A DNA stretch of 64,000 bases from Paractinoplanes rishiriensis. Its GTDB lineage: Bacteria > Actinomycetota > Actinomycetes > Mycobacteriales > Micromonosporaceae. The notes below the pieces were generated by a model. That model saw nothing but the letters and a program-made list of their open reading frames with translations. It did not search any database and was not told the DNA's origin. Positions within the stretch are counted from its first letter, which is position 1. Every line of letters starts with the position of its first letter. The stretch is from the NCBI RefSeq assembly GCF_016862375.1, contig NZ_BOMV01000071.1:156444-220443 (forward strand). Reading direction: 5' to 3'. Shown piece by piece: positions 32,329 through 41,086 of this stretch. A program made the translations under genes and the position numbers.

Positions 32329-33019
32329 TCAGCGTTCCAGGAGGGACTGCATCTTGGCGGCTGTCAGGGCGGCCGAGCGGCGGGGATTCAGGCGGTACAG
32401 GACGTCCATCAGTTTGGCGTCGCGGCCTACCAGGATCCGGTAGGCGTCTCGTTCCATGCCGTCGAGGATTTCCTGGGCGGCTCGCTCGGGGGTGGTTATG
32501 CGGTGCCGGCGCATTCGGCGTGCAGGCCCTCGGTCAGCAGTTTGACCGCGGCCTTCGAGGCGCCGTAGACGGTCTGGCCGGGACCGGGAGGAAGCCGCCC
32601 ATGCTGGCCACGTTGACGATGTGGCCCTCGGGGCGGTCCAGCAGCAGCGGCAGGAACGCCTTGGTCAGATAGAGCGTGCCGGACCAGTTGACGGCGAAGA
32701 CGCGGTCGATGGCGTCGTAGTCCAGATCTTTCAGGCGGGCGAACGGCTGGATGATGCCGGCGCAGTGGATCACGCCGTCGACGGTGCCCCAGCGGGCGGT
32801 CACCGCGGCCGGGAGGGACTCCACGGCCGCGCGGTCGGTCACGTTCAGCTCGTGGGCCGACAGGGCGTGCTCGGCGACGGCGGCGGTTTCGGCCAGGGTG
32901 GCGGGATTGAGGTCGACGGCCGCCACCCGCGCGCCCCGGCGGACCGCCTCCTGAGCCACCGCCCGGCCGATGCCGCTGCCGGCGCCGGTGACCACCAGCA
33001 CCTTGCCTGCCACCTTCAC
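32329..33019 (-). pseudogene. Short-chain dehydrogenase/reductase, broken by frameshift and internal deletion
   Basis: The 5' part (GTG at 33019) codes a good SDR: TGAGSGIGRAVAQEA nucleotide site, DLNPAT, CAGIIQPF, HIVNVASMGGFLPVP. Near 32590 the frame is lost: one base must be added to read on into QTVYGASKAAVKLLTEGLHAE, which holds the YxxxK catalytic pair. That frame stops near 32500, and the C-terminus (TTPERAAQEILDGMERDAYR, RNPRRSAAL-like end) resumes in another frame at 32514, with roughly 40 residues missing. So at least one indel plus a deletion. The start overlaps the helD stop by four bases. Confidence 0.85.
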
Positions 33020-34872
33020 ACGGGCCTCCCGGAACGGTCTGGATCTTGGTTTGCAGCGTACGTCGGGGCGACCTCCAGCACCACGAGGCGCTGGGTGGCG
33101 CGGGTCAGGGCCACGTACAGGTCGCGAAGGCCGGCGGCGGCGATCCGGGCCGGGTCGGCGACCACGACGGTGTCGAACTCGAGGCCGCGGCAGGACGACA
33201 CCGGGATGCCCAGCGGGGAGTCGTCGGCGCAGAGGACGGTGGCGTCCGGTTCGGCCCGTACGGCGTCGGCCAGGTCTTCCGCGGCGACGGTGCGCACGGT
33301 GGGCTTCTCGCCGTGCCGCAGCGACCGGCTCAGGGTCTGGTCCGGGGCGATCCGGCCCAGCAGGTCGCGGCTGTGATCCAGGATCTCGGCCGTGGTGCGG
33401 TAGTTGATCGTCAGGGTGTGCAGGTCGAAGCGGTTCGGGGCGAGCGCCTCGGCCCAGGTCGTCACCGTCGAGCCGGGGCCGGCCTGGGCGAAGTCGCCGA
33501 CTACGGTCATCGAACGGCTCGGGCAGCGCCGCAGCACGGCCCGCCAGTCCATTTCGGTCAGTTCCTGCGCCTCGTCGACGACCACGTGCCCGAAGACCTC
33601 CGCCGGTGGGCCGTCGACCAGGGCGGCGGCCTCGTCGAGCAACGCCGGGCCGGTGAACGGCAGCGCTCCGGCGACCACCTCGGCGGGGGTCAGCCGGGGC
33701 CAGACGGCGTCGATCGCGGCGTCCAGCCGGGGGTCGCCGCGCAGGGTGGCTCGCAGGGCCTCCGGGTCGTCCAGTTCGGGCGGTGCGGCCGGGGTGTCGT
33801 CGAGGCCCAGCGCGGCCAGGTCGGCGGCCACGGCGGCGTCGAGATCCACACCGGTCAGGGCGGCGGTCTCGGCGTCGATGCGGGCCAGGTCGTCGGCGGT
33901 CGCCTGGTGGCGGCGGCGGATCAGTTCGGCGATCAGGTAGTCACGGAAGGCCTGGCGGCCGGGGTTGTGCGGGAGGCCGCTGGCCGCGGCCAGCGCCTCG
34001 GCGACGACGGCTTCCGGCAGGTGGGCCTGGTCGGGGCCGGCGGGGAGGGTGAGGGGCGCGGGGGCCGGCTGGCGGGAGCGGACCCAGCCGGCGAGGGCGG
34101 CGGCGTTGCCGGCCCGCCCGGCGGCCGGATCCGGAGCGGGCGCGGGGCCGGACCCGGGCGGGACACCGGGCACGGCGATTGCGGCGCGGGTGGTCAGGTG
34201 GACGTTGTTTTCGCCCAGGGATGGGAGCACCTCGGAGATGTAGTCGAGGAATCGGGCGTCCGGACCCACCACCAGCACGCCCCGGCTGGCCGGTGGGTGG
34301 GCGAACAGCACGTACGCGGCTCGGTGCAGTGCCACCACGGTCTTGCCGGTGCCAGGGCCGCCCTGCACGACGGTGATGCCGCGGTTTGCGGAGCGCACGA
34401 TCGCGTCCTGCTCGGCCTGGAGGGTGGTGACGGCGTCGCGCATCCGGCCGGTTCGGCGGGCCGTCAGCGCCTCGGTGAGGGGGCCGTCGCCGAGCACGTC
34501 GCCGGGGGCCGGTGCGGAGCCGTCCAGGATCTCGTCGGAGACCGAGCGCACGGTCCGGCCGTCGAGGCGCAGGTGCCGGCGGCGGCGCAGGCCCATCGGG
34601 TGGGCGGCGGTGGCGGCGTAGAACGGGCGGGCCGCCGGTGCCCGCCAGTCGATCAGCAGCGGCTCGCCGCCGGACCGCACGCCGCACCGGCCGATGTACA
34701 GCGTGGTGCCGTCCTGGTGGTCGATGCGGCCGAAGCAGAGGCCCGGCTCGGCGGCGTCCAGGTCGCGCAGGCGGCGGGCCGCGTCGGGAGTGCCGGCGGC
34801 CCGCAGGGCGGCCCGCGATGCGTCCAGCTGTTCGTACATGGCGGTCACGGCCGCCTGATCCGGTGCACCCAT
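33016..34872 (-). CDS. helD: HelD-like (class II) UvrD-family helicase, short N-terminal coil
   Basis: 618 residues. Superfamily 1 motifs: Walker A GGPGTGKT after ITVVQ, motif II VVVDEAQELTEMDW, VVGDFAQA, NYRTTAEIL, and C-terminal LYVALTRATQRLVVLE. The pre-helicase segment (LCFGRIDHQDGTTLYIGR; LLIDWRAPAARPFYAAT) is specific to HelD, which recycles stalled RNA polymerase; the actinobacterial relative HelR displaces rifamycins. The N-terminal coil before LCFGR is only ~45 residues, shorter than usual, so insertion into the polymerase secondary channel may be impaired. Upstream is an 18-bp palindrome. Translationally coupled to the broken SDR gene. Confidence 0.85.
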   Translation of the reverse strand: MGAPDQAAVTAMYEQLDASRAALRAAGTPDAARRLRDLDAAEPGLCFGRIDHQDGTTLYIGRCGVRSGGEPLLIDWRAPAARPFYAATAAHPMGLRRRRHLRLDGRTVRSVSDEILDGSAPAPGDVLGDGPLTEALTARRTGRMRDAVTTLQAEQDAIVRSANRGITVVQGGPGTGKTVVALHRAAYVLFAHPPASRGVLVVGPDARFLDYISEVLPSLGENNVHLTTRAAIAVPGVPPGSGPAPAPDPAAGRAGNAAALAGWVRSRQPAPAPLTLPAGPDQAHLPEAVVAEALAAASGLPHNPGRQAFRDYLIAELIRRRHQATADDLARIDAETAALTGVDLDAAVAADLAALGLDDTPAAPPELDDPEALRATLRGDPRLDAAIDAVWPRLTPAEVVAGALPFTGPALLDEAAALVDGPPAEVFGHVVVDEAQELTEMDWRAVLRRCPSRSMTVVGDFAQAGPGSTVTTWAEALAPNRFDLHTLTINYRTTAEILDHSRDLLGRIAPDQTLSRSLRHGEKPTVRTVAAEDLADAVRAEPDATVLCADDSPLGIPVSSCRGLEFDTVVVADPARIAAAGLRDLYVALTRATQRLVVLEVAPTYAANQDPDRSGRPV

Positions 34873-34903
34873 AAAGAATCATTGTCGGCATAATCGGCCG
34901 GAA

Positions 34904-34921
34904 GGTAAGTCTTGACTTACC
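34904..34921. promoter_or_regulatory. 18-bp operator-like palindrome upstream of helD
   Basis: GGTAAGTCTTGACTTACC: perfect 8-bp arms around TT, 32 bp upstream of the helD start. The plus strand reads TTGACT and the minus strand CAAGAC, so it could cover a promoter. It resembles a TetR/MarR-type site. No regulator gene is adjacent. Confidence 0.5.
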
Positions 34922-34946
34922 CGGCGAGCGCAGCCGTTTCCCGAGG

Positions 34947-35678
34947 TCAGAGTGCCAATGAGCCGCGCAGCTGGGCGGCTGCCGCCGTGCGGTCGGCGAC
35001 GTCTGCCACGCGTACGATTGCGGATTTTGCCAACTCCGCAATGCGGGAGTCGCGGCAGGAAGCCGGATCAGCGACGGCGGCCGCGATTTTGTCGGCCGTG
35101 CGGCCGGTGCCCGCCAGCACCAGGACCGGACGGCCCTCCGCGACACTGCACCGCGCGTCCTCTACGGTGATCTCACCGCCGTTGACCAGCACCGTGACGC
35201 CGCCGCGGCCGGTCGACAGCGCGGACGCCACGCCGGCCAGCCACGGAGCCTCGTCGCCCCACTTGGCGCCGGGCACCAGGACGAAGTGCGAGTGATGCGG
35301 CTCCAGCGCGGCGGTGCCGGGGTGCGCGCCCCGGTGACCGGGAAAGTGCACGGTGTCCAGGGCGGGCACCCCCACCAGCGGAAACGGCGCGCCCGCGGCG
35401 CGTGCCCGGCCCAGCAGGCGCATCACGCCGCTGTCCGTGCCCCCGTCCACCGCCACCGCACCGCGCTCCCGGATCACCGGCGCGATCACGTCGGTGAACA
35501 GGGTGAACAGCTCGTCCATGGTCTGCTCGTCGATGCCGGCGGCACCACCCACCACGGCGACCACCGGCAGTGGGGCGCCCAGGCCGAGGGCGGCGACCGC
35601 ACCGGGCAGATCGGCAGGCGTCTGGGGCCGGACCGCGACGGCCGCGCGGCCATCGGCCAGCCGCACGGTGACCGTCAC
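34947..35678 (-). CDS. LSDAT (prokaryotic TRPM-type SLOG) nucleotide-sensor protein
   Basis: 243 residues. Rossmann-like SLOG features: VVAVVGGAAGIDEQTMDELFTLF, then IRERGAVAVDGGTDSGVMRLLGRAR (the GGTDSGVM loop is the LSDAT nucleotide-ligand signature) and PHHSHFVLVPGAKWGDEAPWLA. In animals this domain is the N-terminal ligand-binding part of TRPM channels; bacterial versions are predicted to sense nucleotide-derived ligands in conflict systems (Burroughs/Aravind SLOG classification). GTG at 35678 is 7 nt after TACTGT (35686-35691, minus strand), suggesting a leaderless message. Divergent from the TPR-protease gene with 73 bp between. Confidence 0.8.
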   Translation of the reverse strand: MTVTVRLADGRAAVAVRPQTPADLPGAVAALGLGAPLPVVAVVGGAAGIDEQTMDELFTLFTDVIAPVIRERGAVAVDGGTDSGVMRLLGRARAAGAPFPLVGVPALDTVHFPGHRGAHPGTAALEPHHSHFVLVPGAKWGDEAPWLAGVASALSTGRGGVTVLVNGGEITVEDARCSVAEGRPVLVLAGTGRTADKIAAAVADPASCRDSRIAELAKSAIVRVADVADRTAAAAQLRGSLAL

Positions 35679-35751
35679 ACGGTGGACAGTACTTCACTCC
35701 TGGGCGGTACCGCTTGACCCCGGTGGCGGCTTGCCGCAAGGCTGTGCGGCG

Positions 35752-37350
35752 ATGGAAAGCTGGACCGACGCCGACCAGGCCCGGTTGGAAGACGCCCTGC
35801 GCATGTTCGACCGCCAGGGTGTGACCGCGGCAGCCGAGCGGTTCGCCGCGGTGGTGCGGTTCCGGCGTGCGCCGGACGGGCTGCTGGACGACGCGCTCGC
35901 GGTGCTCGCCCGCCTGCACACCAAGCGGTACGTCGCGCTGGTGCAGTGGCTCGCCGAATCGTTGCTGCGCAACGGCCTGGACCAGCCGAGCGTGCGGTAC
36001 CGCTACGGGCTGGCGCTGCTGGACGACGACCGGGTGGCGGCGGCCGAATGCATCCTGCGGCATCTGCCCGCCTCGGTGGTCCAGTCCGACTCCGAGGTGC
36101 GCGGTGCGATCGGCCGCGTGCACAAGACGCGCTACCTGACCGGACAGTCCGAACGGGACCTCGCCGAGGCGGTCTCGTGGTATCGCAGCACCTACGACCG
36201 GGACCCGGCGGAACACCATTACCACGGCATCAACGCGGCCGCCCTGCTGCAGCGGGCCCACCTCGACGAGGTGCTCGTGCCCGGCTACGCGACGCCCGGC
36301 GCCGAGGCGGCGGCACTGGCCACGGAGATCCACGACCGCATCGCCGGCCTGGCCGGGCCCCGCCGGTGGCGCCTGGCCACGGCCACGGAGGCCGCCCTGA
36401 TCCTGGACCGGCCGGACGAGGCGCTGGCGTGGCTCAACCGCTACGTGACCGACCCGGACGTCGACGCCTTCGAGCTGAACACGACGTTGCGGCAGTTCGA
36501 GCGGGTGCACGGCCTGGTCGACGACGTGGAGCCGGGCCGCCGGCTGCTGCCGGTGCTGCGCAGCCGGTTGCTGGCCAGCGCGGGCGGGCGGGTGGTGCTG
36601 CCCGGTGCCGCGGCGGGCGACGCGTCGCTGCGGAGATTCGACGAGGTACGCGCGGGGCTCGAGCGCCGGTTCGGCGACGCCGGCTTCCAGTCGATGAGCT
36701 GGCTGCGTGCGGCCCTCACCGCCTGCCGCGCGGTGGCCCGGATCGAGACCCGGCTGGGCGACGGCGTGGGCACCGGCTTCCTGCTGGACGGCCGGTCGAT
36801 CGCCGCCGGCCTGCCGGACCGGGTGCTGCTGACCAACGCGCACGTCATTCCGGACACGGTCGAACCGATCGACGGCTGCTACGTGACGTTCCGCGGCAAC
36901 GACGGCGACGGGGCCCGCAGGCAGTACCCGATCCACCGCGTCCTCTGGACGTCACCGGTGCCGGCGCTGGACTGCTCCCTGCTCGAACTGGAAACCGGCC
37001 CCGACCCGTCGATCGAGCCGCTCCCGCTGCGCCGCGGCGGCCCGGACCGGCTGGCCGGCCGGCGGGCGTACGTGATCGGCTACCCGAACGGCGTGCAGGA
37101 CGTGTGCTTCTCGCTGCACGACACCCGGGTGCTCGACCTGGACGACCGGGTGGTGCACTACCGCTCCCCCACCGAGGAGGGCAGCTCGGGCAGCCCGGTC
37201 TTCGACCACGAGTGGCGGGTGGTCGCGCTGCACCACCGGGGCGGGCACCAGCTGCTGAGGTTGCACGGGCAGGCCGGCACGTACGAGGCGAACGAGGGCA
37301 TCCGGCTGGACCGGATCAGGGAGGCGCTGGTGGCCCGGTTCGGCGCGTAG
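35752..37350 (+). CDS. TRAFs-binding-like/TPR protein fused to a trypsin-fold serine protease
   Basis: 532 residues. Residues ~1-260 are helical repeats; TGQSERDLAEAVSWYRSTYDRDP and HYHGINAAALLQRA match the MAP3K TRAFs-binding domain (DUF4071) that also occurs in bacteria. Residues ~325-530 are a trypsin-like protease: His364 in LLTNAHVIP, Asp407 in PALDCSLLEL, Ser479 in EEGSSGSPVF, IGYPNG. All three catalytic residues are present. No signal peptide, so a cytoplasmic, possibly regulated protease. ATG at 35752; no Shine-Dalgarno. Paired head-to-head with the LSDAT gene, which suggests sensor and executor of one system (inference). Confidence 0.82.
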   Translation: MESWTDADQARLEDALRMFDRQGVTAAAERFAAVVRFRRAPDGLLDDALAVLARLHTKRYVALVQWLAESLLRNGLDQPSVRYRYGLALLDDDRVAAAECILRHLPASVVQSDSEVRGAIGRVHKTRYLTGQSERDLAEAVSWYRSTYDRDPAEHHYHGINAAALLQRAHLDEVLVPGYATPGAEAAALATEIHDRIAGLAGPRRWRLATATEAALILDRPDEALAWLNRYVTDPDVDAFELNTTLRQFERVHGLVDDVEPGRRLLPVLRSRLLASAGGRVVLPGAAAGDASLRRFDEVRAGLERRFGDAGFQSMSWLRAALTACRAVARIETRLGDGVGTGFLLDGRSIAAGLPDRVLLTNAHVIPDTVEPIDGCYVTFRGNDGDGARRQYPIHRVLWTSPVPALDCSLLELETGPDPSIEPLPLRRGGPDRLAGRRAYVIGYPNGVQDVCFSLHDTRVLDLDDRVVHYRSPTEEGSSGSPVFDHEWRVVALHHRGGHQLLRLHGQAGTYEANEGIRLDRIREALVARFGA

Positions 37351-37468
37351 CGGGCGGCTTCCCGCACCCGCCGGCTGACGGTTGAACCGCCGGCGACGCG
37401 TCACTCGTACGTGCGCCGGCCCACCGTGCTGCTTGCCGTGCTCGTCTTCGAGCGCCGTGACCTGGCCG

Positions 37469-37531
37469 ATGGAGGCCACCGCCGACTTCGACGACGACCT
37501 CACCATCGTGGTGCTGCGGTACGCCGACCGA
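37469..37531 (+). pseudogene. Possible remnant of a PP2C/SpoIIE-type phosphatase C-terminus
   Basis: A short in-frame stretch, ATADFDDDLTIVVLRYAD, looks like the last strands of SpoIIE/RsbU phosphatases (DDDxTxxVLR). Nothing phosphatase-like is seen upstream in any frame, and the protease gene ends just before. The 237-bp gap otherwise holds nothing I recognise. Chance resemblance is possible. Confidence 0.2.
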
Positions 37532-37587
37532 CGCTGTCAGCCGGGCTGGGGAGGCCGGGCCGCCCACCCTTTGACAACGACGGCACG

Positions 37588-39054
37588 CTACACCGGGACC
37601 GCGCCCGCCAGCACCGAGCGGTCGCGGCCCGCGTTCTTCGCCGAGTAGAGGGCGGCGTCCGCCCGCGCCACCAGGTCGTCCGCGGACTCCGTGGTGTCCC
37701 AGGTGGCGATGCCGGCGGAGAAGGTCTGCTGGTCCGGCGTCGTGCCGCGCAGGCCCTCCAGGATCTCCGCCGCGGCCGGGCCGTCGCAGCCGGGCAGCAG
37801 CACGATGAACTCCTCGCCGCCGTAGCGGGCCAGCACGTCGGTCTCGCGCAGTTCGGCCCGCCAGGCCGCGGTGGCGGACTTCAGCAGCCGGTCGCCGGCC
37901 TGGTGCCCGAGGGTGTCGTTGTACTCCTTGAAGTGGTCCAGGTCGAGGATCGCCACGGTGGTGGTGAGCTCGTGCCGGCGGGCCCGCTCCAGGCCGTCGG
38001 CCAGCACGTCGTCCCAGGTCCGGCGGTTGACCAGGCCGGTGAGACCGTCGCAGGAGGCCAGCTGGTTGAGCCGCTCGGACTGCTCGGCCAGCTCCCGGGC
38101 CTGCGAGTTGACCCGGGTGACGAGCGCCTGGAGCCGGCCCACGACCAGGCCGAAGATCAGGACGCAGCCGGCCGCGATGATCGGCGCGTCGGGCACCCGG
38201 GAGTCGTAGCGCCACGCCTCGAAGATCAGCAGGCCGGGACCGGCCATCACGGCGGCCCACAGCAGCGGCGTACGGATCCACGGCATTTCCGGCCGGTTGT
38301 CCGGCGACCCGGTGGTCAGCTCGGCGAAGCCCGGGTGCAGCGCGGCGGCGCCCAGCAGGCCGTAGACGGACAGCGAGACGGCGCTCGTCAGGTTGAACAG
38401 CACCGGGTTCTCGAGCAGTTGCAACGGGATGAAGGCGTAGGCGCAGTCGAAGACCAGCAGGGCCAGCTGCGACAGCGCGACCAGGCGCATCGCGGTGGTG
38501 CCCAGGCCCCGGCTGAGCAGCAGGCTGATCAGCAGCGCGAAGATGAACAGGTCCACCATCGGGTAGAGCGCCACCATCATCGCGGCCGGCACCGAGCCGG
38601 CCGTCGCGATCGCCGGCTTGATCAGGAAGATGGCCACCACCAGGGCGAAACCGGAGCTGATCACGGTGGCGTCGAGCAGCCGCTCCCGGTTGCGGGCCGG
38701 CATCCGCCGGCGCGCCAGCCAGACCATGCAGGTGATCTGTGCCGTGTTGCCCAGCACGAAGAACAGGTCCTGCGGGCCCGGCGAGGGCGGCATGTTCAGC
38801 GACAGCATGACGAACAGGCCGGCGGCTCCGGCGGCCAGGTACACGGCCAGCAGCCACAGCAGTCCCAGGCCGCGCCGGCGGTTACGCACCAGCCCGACGA
38901 CCAGCGCGGCCACCCCGGCCCAGGGCAGGATCACGAACGCGAGGCCGAGCAGCGGGCCGGCCGGCAGGACGACGTAGGCGAGCAGGCCTCCGACGTAGAC
39001 GGCCAGGTACAGCCACCAGGCGCGGACGGTCAGCTTCTTGGCAACAGCGGGCAC
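37588..39054 (-). CDS. Membrane-bound GGDEF diguanylate cyclase
   Basis: 488 residues. About ten membrane segments occupy residues 10-300, then a short coiled coil (NSQARELAEQSERLNQLA) and a GGDEF domain (~325-485): CDGLTGLVNRRTWDD, AILDLDHFKEYNDTLGHQAGD, catalytic GGEEF at 412-416, and an intact inhibitory I-site RETD (403-406). So it should make cyclic di-GMP and be product-inhibited. No EAL domain. GTG start at 39054. The membrane part, resembling no sensor I can name, probably senses an input. Confidence 0.92.
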   Translation of the reverse strand: MPAVAKKLTVRAWWLYLAVYVGGLLAYVVLPAGPLLGLAFVILPWAGVAALVVGLVRNRRRGLGLLWLLAVYLAAGAAGLFVMLSLNMPPSPGPQDLFFVLGNTAQITCMVWLARRRMPARNRERLLDATVISSGFALVVAIFLIKPAIATAGSVPAAMMVALYPMVDLFIFALLISLLLSRGLGTTAMRLVALSQLALLVFDCAYAFIPLQLLENPVLFNLTSAVSLSVYGLLGAAALHPGFAELTTGSPDNRPEMPWIRTPLLWAAVMAGPGLLIFEAWRYDSRVPDAPIIAAGCVLIFGLVVGRLQALVTRVNSQARELAEQSERLNQLASCDGLTGLVNRRTWDDVLADGLERARRHELTTTVAILDLDHFKEYNDTLGHQAGDRLLKSATAAWRAELRETDVLARYGGEEFIVLLPGCDGPAAAEILEGLRGTTPDQQTFSAGIATWDTTESADDLVARADAALYSAKNAGRDRSVLAGAVPV

Positions 39055-39116
39055 CCGACCAGGAGAACCGCCGGGAGTTGCGCTCCCGGCGGCCTCCGGT
39101 TGCCACTCGGTAGCAG

Positions 39117-40211
39117 TCAGCCGCGCAGCGTGCGGGCCAGCACCCCGATGTCCGGCTGGTCGGTGAACAGCCCGTCGATGCCGGTGTTCAGGAACGTGAT
39201 CTGCTCGTCCAGGGCCCGCCCGTACGCGTTCGGGTCGGTGCCCACCCGGTATTCAGCGGGCAGGAACTGGTTCTCCGCGCGGAAGGTGTACGGGATGACC
39301 TTGAGCCCGGCCGCGTGGGCGTCGCGCACCAGGCTGGTCGGCGTGCCCAGAGTGCCGGTGGCGGTGCGCGGAATGACCTGTCCCTTCTCCGGGCCGATGC
39401 CGTTCACGTAGGTCGCCAGCCCGGCGAGCCCGGCCGGGGTCAGGTATTCGGCGTAGGTCCTGGAGTCGTCGAACGGGCCGCCCGCCGCACCGGTGAGGAA
39501 CACCAGGTTGACCTGGACCCGGCTGGAGAACCGCAGGGCGCGCAGGTTGGCCGCCTCGAACGACTGGATCCACACGCGGGCGCCGCGCCGGTTGAGTCCG
39601 TGTCGTTCGAGTGACCGGACCAGCGGCTTCTCCAGGGCCAGACCAAGGCGCCGGAAGTACGTGGGGTGTTTGGTCTCCGGGATCACGCCCAGCTCGCGGC
39701 CCAGTTCCCGGGACAGCCGGGCGCGCAGCGCCAGCAGCTCGTCGAAGGTGGGCACCGCGAACAGGCCGTCGTACAGCGTGTTGTGCTGGCGGACGCCGGG
39801 CAGCCGCTCGACCGCGCGGAGGGTCTTGAGCTCGGCCAGCGTGAAGTCGTGGGTGAACCAGCCGGACACGCTGACGCCGTCCAGCAAGACGGTCCTCTTG
39901 CGGTCGGCGAACTCCGGCCGGTCGGCCACGTCGGTGGTGCCGCCGATCTCCGGCTCGTGCCGGCAGACCAGCACGCCGTCCCTGGTGGCCACCAGGTCCG
40001 GCTCCAGATAGTCGGCGCCGGTGCGGGCGGCCAGCTCGTACGAGGCCAGGGTGTGCTCCGGACGGTAGCCGGAGGCGCCGCGGTGGCCGAACACCTCCGG
40101 GGCCCGGCGGTCCCGCCCACCGGCCCTGGCCGGCGCGGCGACGGCGGCGGTGACGGCGGGCGCGGCGGCGGCAACGGCGCCGATCCGCAGCACCTGACGA
40201 CGGTCAGCCAC
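39117..40211 (-). CDS. Secreted glycerophosphodiester phosphodiesterase
   Basis: 364 residues. Twin-arginine signal (RRQVLRIGAVAAAAPAVTAAVAAPARA), then a GDPD barrel: VFGHRGASGYRPEHTLASYELAARTGADYLEPDLVATRDG (catalytic His pair and Glu/Asp metal ligands in HRGASGYRPEHT and EPDLV), later GLFTDQPD. Hydrolyses deacylated phospholipid headgroup diesters to glycerol-3-phosphate and alcohol, GlpQ-like. GTG at 40211 chosen because GGAGG lies 5-6 nt upstream and the signal starts there; a GTG at 40223 also exists. It stands alone. Confidence 0.9.
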   Translation of the reverse strand: MADRRQVLRIGAVAAAAPAVTAAVAAPARAGGRDRRAPEVFGHRGASGYRPEHTLASYELAARTGADYLEPDLVATRDGVLVCRHEPEIGGTTDVADRPEFADRKRTVLLDGVSVSGWFTHDFTLAELKTLRAVERLPGVRQHNTLYDGLFAVPTFDELLALRARLSRELGRELGVIPETKHPTYFRRLGLALEKPLVRSLERHGLNRRGARVWIQSFEAANLRALRFSSRVQVNLVFLTGAAGGPFDDSRTYAEYLTPAGLAGLATYVNGIGPEKGQVIPRTATGTLGTPTSLVRDAHAAGLKVIPYTFRAENQFLPAEYRVGTDPNAYGRALDEQITFLNTGIDGLFTDQPDIGVLARTLRG

Positions 40212-40300
40212 GAGTTCCTCCACGGGACTCGCCCGGCGCCCGTCGCCGGGGTCCCGCAGGGCAGTCGACGCGACGTGATCGACCGGCCGGCGACGATAAC

Positions 40301-41086
40301 GTGGCGACTCCGGAAACGCTCGATGCCATCATGTCGGGCATGACCCTCGCCGCGTACACCGCCGCCGAACGCCCCGACCTCTGGCAGCGCGGAATCCCCT
40401 CGGCCGACGTCTGGCCCGAGTACAACCTGCACGGCGACGTGCTGAACCGCTGGTGGGGCCATCTCGACGAGGAACTCGCCGACTACCAGTTCGTGCTCTA
40501 CGACGAGGCCGAGGACGCCGTGGTGGCCGAGGGGCACACCGGCCCGCTGTGGTGGGACGGCGCCGACGGGACGCTGCCGGACGGCATCGACCCCGCGCTC
40601 GAACAGATTTTCCAGCACGCCCGGGCCAAGGAACCGGTGAACGCCCTGTGCGCGCTGGCCGCCGAGAGCCCGCGCTCGGGCCGCGGCCGCGGTCTGGCCC
40701 GCCAGCTGCTCGAAGCCATGCGCGGCATCGCCGAACGGCAGGGCCTCACCCACCTGATCGCCCCGGTGCGGCCGGCCACCAAGGACCGCTACCCGCTCAC
40801 CCCGATCGAGCGGTACGTGTACTGGCGCCGCCCGGACGGCCAGCACTTCGACCCGTGGATGCGCATCCACGAGCGGCTCGGCGCACGGGTCGCCACGCCG
40901 CTGCCGCAGTCGCTGCGGATCACCGGCACCGTGGCGGAGTGGGAGTCGTGGACGCAGATGGCGTTCCCGGAGTCCGGCGACTACGTCTTTCCCGACGGCC
41001 TCGCCCCGGTGCACATCGACCGCGAGGCCGACCTCGGCGCGTACTGGGAACCGAACGTCTGGATGATCCACCCGGACGTGGCATGA
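40301..41086 (+). CDS. GNAT-like N-acetyltransferase
   Basis: 261 residues. Weak GNAT features: LALAAESPRSGRGRGLARQLLEAMRGIAERQGL has the acetyl-CoA pyrophosphate loop pattern (R-G-x-G-L-A), followed by a beta-strand with LIAPVRPATK. The N-terminal part (RPDLWQRGIPSADVWPEYNLHGD) is not informative. Substrate unknown. Start uncertain: GTG 40301 or ATG 40331; no clear ribosome binding site for either. Its stop overlaps the ATG of the kinase-fold gene that follows. Confidence 0.7.
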   Translation: MATPETLDAIMSGMTLAAYTAAERPDLWQRGIPSADVWPEYNLHGDVLNRWWGHLDEELADYQFVLYDEAEDAVVAEGHTGPLWWDGADGTLPDGIDPALEQIFQHARAKEPVNALCALAAESPRSGRGRGLARQLLEAMRGIAERQGLTHLIAPVRPATKDRYPLTPIERYVYWRRPDGQHFDPWMRIHERLGARVATPLPQSLRITGTVAEWESWTQMAFPESGDYVFPDGLAPVHIDREADLGAYWEPNVWMIHPDVA

